A DNA stretch of 64,000 bases from Taudactylus pleione (Eukaryota > Chordata > Amphibia > Anura > Myobatrachidae), in assembly GCA_031769625.1 (NCBI GenBank), contig JAUIMM010001030.1:2182001-2246000 (forward strand). The letters run 5' to 3'. A program made the position numbers and the translations under genes. Of the stretch, positions 58,264 to 64,000 are shown in pieces. Position 1 is the stretch's first letter; each line of letters begins with the position of its first letter. The notes beneath the pieces are model-generated. The model made no database searches, was not told the DNA's origin, and was given only the letters and a program-made list of their open reading frames with translations.

Positions 58264-58279
58264 TTAACATCAAATATTG
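58264..58279. other. Right copy of 16-bp target-site duplication
   Basis: TTAACATCAAATATTG, identical to 46041-46056. Confidence 0.8.
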
Positions 58280-58522
58280 TTAGCACTTTACTGCCAGCTA
58301 TGACACCTGTACATGTGCATACACAAAATGTGATAGCCTGGAGGTGAGGAGTATGAAGGCTGCCGGTGAGGGACAGGAGGTTATTATAGGGACAGTACAC
58401 CTAATGCCTTCAAAAAGTGAGCTCAGCTTTTTGGAGCTTGGTGAATTGTCCCTGATGTTAGTCCCCATATAGAATAATGGAAACTGCAGTTTGCAGGGTT
58501 AGTTTGCCGAATGTAAGACATA

Positions 58523-59081
58523 CAGGGTGTTTCACTCGCTATTGGCCCCAAATTATTTCTTATAACTTTTAAAGTAATTGACATAATTTAGTGAAATTTG
58601 GCCCAGCCCCACCTCTTGTCTATGTGTTACATGCTGAGTCGATAAAGGTTCATATCGGCACTTAATCTACAGACACAATGAATATGGACGTCTCAGTACA
58701 CAACACCACTGTCAGCAGCAGGAATATCTTCTGACTAGCAGTGGCTCAACCAGGGGTGGGGCTGCAACGCAGTCCAAAATTCAAATAGGGGAACCACACC
58801 AACTGCCATCCTCACTGGCGTTTTCACTGGCAGTTGGTGTGACTCCCCTATTTGAATTCTGAACTGCGCTGCTGACTAGGGTTGTGATCAGCTGGCCCTC
58901 ACTTCGCACAGGCGTGAACAGCTGTTCTGGATGTTAATGGCGACCCATTTCCACACTTGCTGTGACTTACTCATGTTTCTCATAGACCAAGGTATGTCTG
59001 TGTCACATTTCACTAAATTATATCAATTACTTTAAAAGTTTTAAGAAAAACTTTGTGGCCAATAGTAAGTGAAATACCCTG
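58523..59081. mobile_element. Mariner-like MITE with TA duplication, split by a hAT MITE
   Basis: About 75-bp terminal inverted repeats start CAGGGTGTTTCACTCGCTAT and, inverse from the right, CAGGGTATTTCACTTACTAT. Both continue through ACTTTTAAAGTAATTGA and ATAATTTAGTGAAAT. TA flanks each side (58521-58522, 59082-59083), the Tc1/mariner target. The centre is interrupted by the M3 copy at 58739-58871. Confidence 0.8.
58739..58871. mobile_element. hAT-type MITE M3, copy 2, nested
   Basis: A perfect 8-bp duplication CTGACTAG lies at 58731-58738 and 58872-58879. Arms pair AAATTCAAATAGGGG with CCCCTATTTGAATT, and CACACCAACTGCCA with TGGCAGTTGGTGTG. The right terminal ~30 bp present in other copies (CAGCCCCACCCCTGG.. 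CCACTG) are missing, yet the duplication is intact. Confidence 0.8.
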
Positions 59082-59589
59082 TATCTCTGGTATCTCCTGT
59101 GTTAGTGTCTTCTTAAATGGGCAGGCTGCTTAAATCATGTATGCTTCATAAATAGGCCCATGGTCTTGATTCTCCGCTGGGTAAAATAGAATCTGTGAAT
59201 CCATTTAACTTGTATGAGTTGGTTTTAGGTGCTAATTATAGAAGAGAGAAGGCAGGAATAAACTTACTCCTATTTATAATAATCAAGCTCTCACATATTT
59301 ATCATGTTGTTTTCAATGGAAATGAACAATAATCTCATAAAATTATGAACATGAACATTCCATAGTGCATCTCTTCATGCCTCATGCATATTAATACTCT
59401 TTTAGAATTAGAAATACAATCTGTGGCAAGCTAAAGTCATTTGGGAATAAAAAATACTTATTTTTATGATGTATTTCCAATAAATGCACCTTAACATAAC
59501 TGAAAACTATTTTCACATTCCATTTGCTAAACACAATTTTTTTTTATTTGTTGTAGAGTCATAAGTCACATATTATAATGCAAAAGATA

Positions 59590-60286
59590 GGGGTCTATTT
59601 ATTAAGCAGTGTTAGGAGACAAAGTGACAAATTGAAAGGAGATAAGGTACCAGCCAATCAGCTCCCAACTGTTATTTTTCAAACACAGCCTGTGAGATGG
59701 CAGTTAGGAGCTGATTGGCTGGCATCTTATCACTTTGCACTCTGGGTCTCATTCAGACCGCTCGCGAGCGCAGGACGCTCGCAAGCGGGTCGATGTTACC
59801 CAAATGCGCATGTGCACGATGGAGGCTGCTCCGTCGTGCGCATGCGCGAGACCCGGCGAGCGACGGGGAAGCCGTTGCTCGGGGTCTCGCACCAAAGGGG
59901 GCGTGCTGTCGATGGTGAGTGACAGCACGCCCCCTTTGGTGGGCGTGCCAGGGCGTGGCTGCCCAGACGGAGGCGTTCCCATGGGAACGCCTACCGTCTG
60001 GGTCCGGCCCCACTGACATCACTAGTGATGTCAGTGGGATTGATTTTGGCTCTGATAGAGCCAAAATCACTCCAGGGCTTGCGGCAGCGAGATCCTACCG
60101 CAGGGTCTCGTTGCAAGCCCAATGGTCGCGATGGTCTTGACCATCGCGACCATCATCATGGACGCTCGCATAAGGAGGACGCACCAAAAAAAAAAAAATG
60201 CCCTGATTCAGAGCGGGCGCTCGTTCAGAGCATCCGGCTCTGAATCAGGCCCGCTGTCTCCTAACACTTCTTAGTAAATAGACCCC
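59590..60286. mobile_element. Foldback MITE (CCAAT group, E) split by an M2 element
   Basis: Left GGGGTCTATTTATTAAGCAG and right CTTAGTAAATAGACCCC are inverse. Inner arms pair CAGCCAATCAGCTCCCAACT with AGGAGCTGATTGGCTGG. The sequence at 59744-60254 is an insertion of the M2 family in the right arm. Confidence 0.75.
59744..60254. mobile_element. GC-rich foldback MITE M2, copy 2 (nested)
   Basis: Same orientation and internal hairpins as 6148-6555, including GGGGGCGTGCTGTCGATGG, CATGGGAACGCCT and CACTGACATCACTAGTGATG. Its right part has an extra hairpin (ATGGTCGCGATGGTC / GACCATCGCGACCAT) and an A13 run. Ends GGGTCTCATTCAGACC and CTCTGAATCAGGCCC. The duplication is not clear. Confidence 0.75.
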
Positions 60287-60436
60287 AAAATGACTGTTCC
60301 CATTTCTGAATACAATCAGCTCTAAATTTTACCAGCTCTATATTTAAATTAAAGGAAATATCCACAGCACTCGTGAGACACAAGTCAATGCTTTGTTTTC
60401 TAAATACTCATATTAGGATTTAATTATAAGAATTTA

Positions 60437-60745
60437 TGGTGCATACACACGGTCAGATTTTTCTTCAGATCTGAACGATAACGATTTCAAAAATTATTCA
60501 ATCGCTCATATCTGAAGGAGAATCTGACATATATGACATGTTTGAACGATGCGCGTTCCCGATGGTCAGATAACAATATCTGACATCTGATGTATTTGCA
60601 GTCAGTTTTGGACGATTTCAGTCATTTTACTGCAGTCAAAAATCGTTCGTGGTTCAAATTGTTCAAATCCTTTGCAAAATCTTTCAAATCATTGATCAAA
60701 TTGTTCAATCGTTCATCTGACACATCTGACCGTGTGTATGTTCCA
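60437..60745. mobile_element. Harbinger-like MITE with TTA duplication
   Basis: Left TGGTGCATACACACGGTCAG and right CTGACCGTGTGTATGTTCCA are inverse. TTA flanks it (60434-60436 and 60746-60748). The interior has AGATCTGAACGATAACG and repeated TTGTTCAA/TTCAAAT words. Confidence 0.75.
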
Positions 60746-60928
60746 TTAGGGGTAAATTTACTAAGATGGGAGTTCTATTTAAGAAGTGATGTTGCCCATA
60801 GCAACCAATCAGATTCTATTTCTCATTTATCTAGCAGCTTTTAGAAGATAATACCTGGAATCTGATTGGTTGCTATGGGCAACATCACTTCTTAAATAGA
60901 ACTCCCATCTTAGTAAATTTACCCCTAA
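60746..60928. mobile_element. Foldback MITE with perfect 70-bp arms (CCAAT group, C)
   Basis: Left arm TTAGGGGTAAATTTACTAAG ... GCAACCAATCAGATTC and right arm GAATCTGATTGGTTGC ... CTTAGTAAATTTACCCCTAA are identical over about 70 bp with no mismatch. The ends read TTA...TAA. The unpaired centre is about 40 bp. Confidence 0.9.
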
Positions 60929-61613
60929 GAGTGTTTAGGGAATAAGAGCAGTACAACACCACAACACGCTGACTGGGAGATCATGTAGCAGTGAGGAGAG
61001 CAGCGGCTGCTTTTCGATCCCACCAGATAGTTTGAATTGAATACTATAGATCATAAGTAAAATTTTTGATGACTTGATTTCACTTAGGACAATTCGCCAA
61101 AGCCTGAATTCACAGTTCTTCATGGATTCATCCTTTAAATAGCACTGTGTATTCTTAAATCATTAGCAATCCAGAAACAGTATACAGTAGCCATTACTTT
61201 TATTTCTACTTGCATCACAAGTAAAAATGGGCAGTAAAATTATACACAGTAAACATAATTTACAATAAATATCAAGTCTATCTATGTCAAATGAATGTCA
61301 TGTCATGCAAACAGCATGTCCAATAATAATCATCATTCCATGCAAACTTCTTACCCAATGAGCATCATGCCCAGCAATTGCTATTCCCAGAAAGTATTAT
61401 GTCCAAAGACATTAGCTAGCTGTTACGCCAACCAGGGCGTCAGGGAGTTGAGACAATTTTTTTGTGAGGTGGAGTTCCAAACAGACCTTACACTGTATTC
61501 AATGTTCATTAGCAATCTTGCCACAATTTATTCCGCCAAAGTGATGATTTTCTGTAACTGCATTCTCCGCCAGGCTGTGCAAAGTCTTACCAATTAAACC
61601 TTTACTGACAATA
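60929..61613. other. No gene recognised
   Basis: Contains short ATG(C/T)CCA-type repeats near 61300-61420 (AACAGCATGTCCAATAATAA, ATGAGCATCATGCCCAG). Otherwise nothing. Confidence 0.4.
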
Positions 61614-61620
61614 CATTACC

Positions 61621-62591
61621 AGGGCCGCAACTAGGGGGGGCCGAAGGTGCATGTGCACCGGGTGCGCCACTGTACCCGGTGCCAGTGACCTTCAGCCCGG
61701 AGCTGCAGAGAGGCTCCAAGCCGGACGTCAGCTGGTAATATTTATTACCAGCGGGCGCCCGGCTCCTTCTCTGCAGCGATGCGGTGTAGCCGGAGCCGGA
61801 GGTTGGAGTTCTCTCCCGAACTCAAGCTTCCGGCTCTCCCCACGGGCAATATGGGAGAGACGTAATCACGTTTCCCCCACAGTTCCGAGGAACAGCCGGC
61901 GGACCGGACGCGATGCTGGATGCAGGAGCAGGGTTCAAGGTAAGTATTTTTTTTTAATAAGCTGCACTACTGGGGCATTATTATGGGGTCATGGGCATTA
62001 CCATGGGGGCATGGGCAATAATGGGCATTACTAATGGGGCATGAGCAATACAGGGGCATTACTATTGGGGCATGGGCACTACAGAGGCATTACTGTAAGG
62101 GCACTACATGGATATTACTATGGGGCATGGGCACTACAGGGCATTACTATGAGAGCATGTGCACTACAGGGGCATTACTATGAGAGCATGGACACTACAG
62201 GGGCATTACTATGAAAACATGGGCATTACAGGGGCATTACCACAAGGGCATTAATATGGGAGCATGGGCACTACAGGGGCATTACTCTGAAAGTATGGGC
62301 ACTACAGGGGCATTACCACAAGGGTATTAATATGGGAGCATAAGCACTACAGGGGCATTACTATGGGAGTATTAACATATGGGCATTAGTATGGGGACAT
62401 TACAATATGGGCACTACTACAGGGGCATTGCTATGGGGGCATTATCATATGGGCACTACTACAGGGGCATTACTATATGGGCACTACTACAGGGGCATTA
62501 CTATAGGGGCACTGCTGCAGAGGAAATTACCAGGGGGGGGTGCCAAATTACTGTCTTGCCCCTGGTGACAAAAATCCTAGTTTTGGCCCTG
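61621..62591. mobile_element. hAT-type element with GGGGCATTACTATG minisatellite
   Basis: Left CAGGGCCGCAACTAGGGG and right CTAGTTTTGGCCCTG are hAT-type terminal inverted repeats. ACATTAC occurs directly outside both ends (7 of an expected 8 bp). The GC-rich head matches the other two array-bearing elements (ATATGGGAGAGACGTAATCA, GGATGCAGGAGCAGGG), followed by AAGGTAAGTATTTTTTTTT and the array. Confidence 0.82.
61968..62520. repeat. Minisatellite of about 30-bp units
   Basis: The unit is approximately CATGGGCACTACAGGGGCAT then TACTATGGGGG, with many partial units. It shares the GGGCACTAC-AGGGGCA core with the array at 43690-44215. Confidence 0.9.
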
Positions 62592-62726
62592 ACATTACCT
62601 AGCTGAGCAAAATATTAGAAGCATTTTGACCACCTCACTTCACAGCACTGCATATACCTGTGTTTTGGGTTTTTTGTAGATTGAGTGGAGGGTGAGTACG
62701 AGGCTGTGAGAAGGCTAGAGAGGTGG

Positions 62727-62881
62727 GATTGCAGCGCAGTACAAATTCAAATAGGGGAGACACACCAACTGTCATTTCACACGCTGCCAAACATAGATGG
62801 CCAGGACTCACTGGCAGTTGGTGTGGCTCCCCTATTTTACTTTTGGACTACTCTGCAGCCCCACCCCTGGAGCCACCACTG
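62727..62881. mobile_element. hAT-type MITE M3, copy 3
   Basis: Arms pair AAATTCAAATAGGGGAGACA with GGCTCCCCTATTTTAC-like sequence and CACACCAACTGTCA with TGGCAGTTGGTGTG. The right end CAGCCCCACCCCTGGAGCCA then CCACTG is complete. The left end is degraded and no duplication could be defined. Confidence 0.7.
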
Positions 62882-64000
62882 TAGACAATGGTACCATAAG
62901 CCAGTGGCCTGCCAGGGACAAGCCACCTCATTAAATAACCTGTTGTTAACAGTGAGGATCATACTCTGCCTGAGTGGATCAGCTCTTTGTCTGTCAGCCT
63001 ATAGCTAAAACAGGTTATTGTTGCCTGTAATATATGTGTAACACCACCCCCTTAGTGCAGTTGCACCTCATGGGCTGGGTGATCCCACTCTATAGGCTGA
63101 CCACTACACCTAAACAGCAATACATACTATGAGGGGCCTGATGAGCCCTTCATACCCTATTCTGACCACTACCATGTAATCAGGGGAATTACATTAATTT
63201 GTAAACCTACATATCGTATTTAACCCTCACCCACTGTACTTCCTCTTAGTTCCCCTCAAGTAAAACCTCAAACTATTTACACATAGAAATGCATCTTTGA
63301 AGTAGAAACAAAGCTGCTTGTAGTTATATTTCAAATTATTTGTACTGCAATCATCTCGGTGAGGAAAGTATCAGTTTGCTTGGTTTTACTGATTACAATT
63401 AGCAAAGGTATTATATATGGTGACTTTTTTGAAAAGTTAAATTGGCACATGTAGGTTTCCTAGCATCTTTTACAACATAGCAAAGTGCTACTCCTAAATT
63501 CAATGCTGTACGGTTGGAACTGATAAACATGTCAAATGAATTGCACATTATTTTTGGGTTACTGATTATATTTTCTTTCCTGTTGAGAATTCCCGAAAGG
63601 ATACTTTTGCATACTTTGCCAAGTTGGCTCAGTTCATGTGTTTTATCACATGCTGCAGCATGAAAAGAAGGACTCATTTATCAAGGTAATCTGACACAAC
63701 ATGGATCACTTCAATTGTCATTCACAGCATATTAAACTTGTTTAGTTATGTAGTCACAATAGGATTAGCCTGATTTACCTCCTCATTAAGATGATGTACA
63801 ATATTAATTAGCTGACTAATAGACAAGGATAGTTAAATTAGCATTAGAAATAATGTTATGATTGTATGGTTCACTTATGTAGGTTTTGCTACGAAACCAT
63901 TTTGCAATAATGATTGAACATATAAATATGCAGAAATAATCTAAGGTTTTGTTGAATTTTCATAGATAAATTAAACAACAATTATTTCACACATGCTATT
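62882..64000. other. No gene recognised
   Basis: A minus-strand frame of 88 codons at 63677-63411 has no recognisable motif. AT-rich to the window end. Confidence 0.4.

Overview
The window looks like repeat-dominated intergenic DNA from a large vertebrate genome, most likely a frog or toad. No stretch reads as a host protein-coding gene, rRNA or true tRNA gene. What is recognisable is transposon-derived: a Penelope-like retroelement (PLE) inverted dimer, a second PLE fragment, a V-SINE-type tRNA-derived SINE, an L2/CR1-type LINE fragment, a solo LTR, relics of two hAT transposases, and more than twenty non-autonomous inverted-repeat elements (MITEs). This repertoire, together with CpG-type decay of coding sequence, suggests an amphibian. 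That is inference, because no host gene anchors it.

Layout. Positions 1-1.2 kb hold a decayed hAT transposase on the minus strand. Positions 2-5.6 kb hold two direct copies of one short repeat flanking an LTR-like stretch and two tandem arrays. From 6.1 to 14.3 kb there are at least seven MITEs, several with target-site duplications, and an L2-type fragment. A 26-bp minisatellite lies at 14.85 kb. A PLE endonuclease fragment with a V-SINE and a hammerhead-ribozyme-like motif spans 15.8-18.3 kb. From 20 to 28 kb come a 37-bp minisatellite, a solo LTR with a perfect 5-bp duplication, two more arrays, and a BED-finger fragment of a hAT transposase. Positions 28-34 kb are a run of MITEs. Positions 34.4-38.7 kb and 43.6-44.6 kb hold hAT-type elements that carry long minisatellites; a third element of this type is at 61.6-62.6 kb. 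A 1.5-kb foldback lies at 41.2-42.7 kb.

The centrepiece is 46,041-58,279: two PLE copies in head-to-head inverted orientation. They encode reverse transcriptase plus a GIY-YIG endonuclease and carry about 1.65-kb pseudo-LTRs. The whole 12.2-kb block is flanked by a 16-bp direct repeat, so it appears to have inserted as one unit. Both copies are broken, mostly at different places. They share two frame breaks located exactly at homopolymer runs. These may be ancestral lesions, systematic homopolymer miscalls, or frameshift sites.

The parts do not form a host pathway. Functionally, the PLE once encoded its own RT-endonuclease. The hAT, Harbinger-like and mariner-like MITEs, the SINE and the solo LTR depend or depended on enzymes encoded elsewhere. 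Nested insertions (SINE in PLE, hAT MITE in mariner MITE, one MITE inside another) give a relative order of events.
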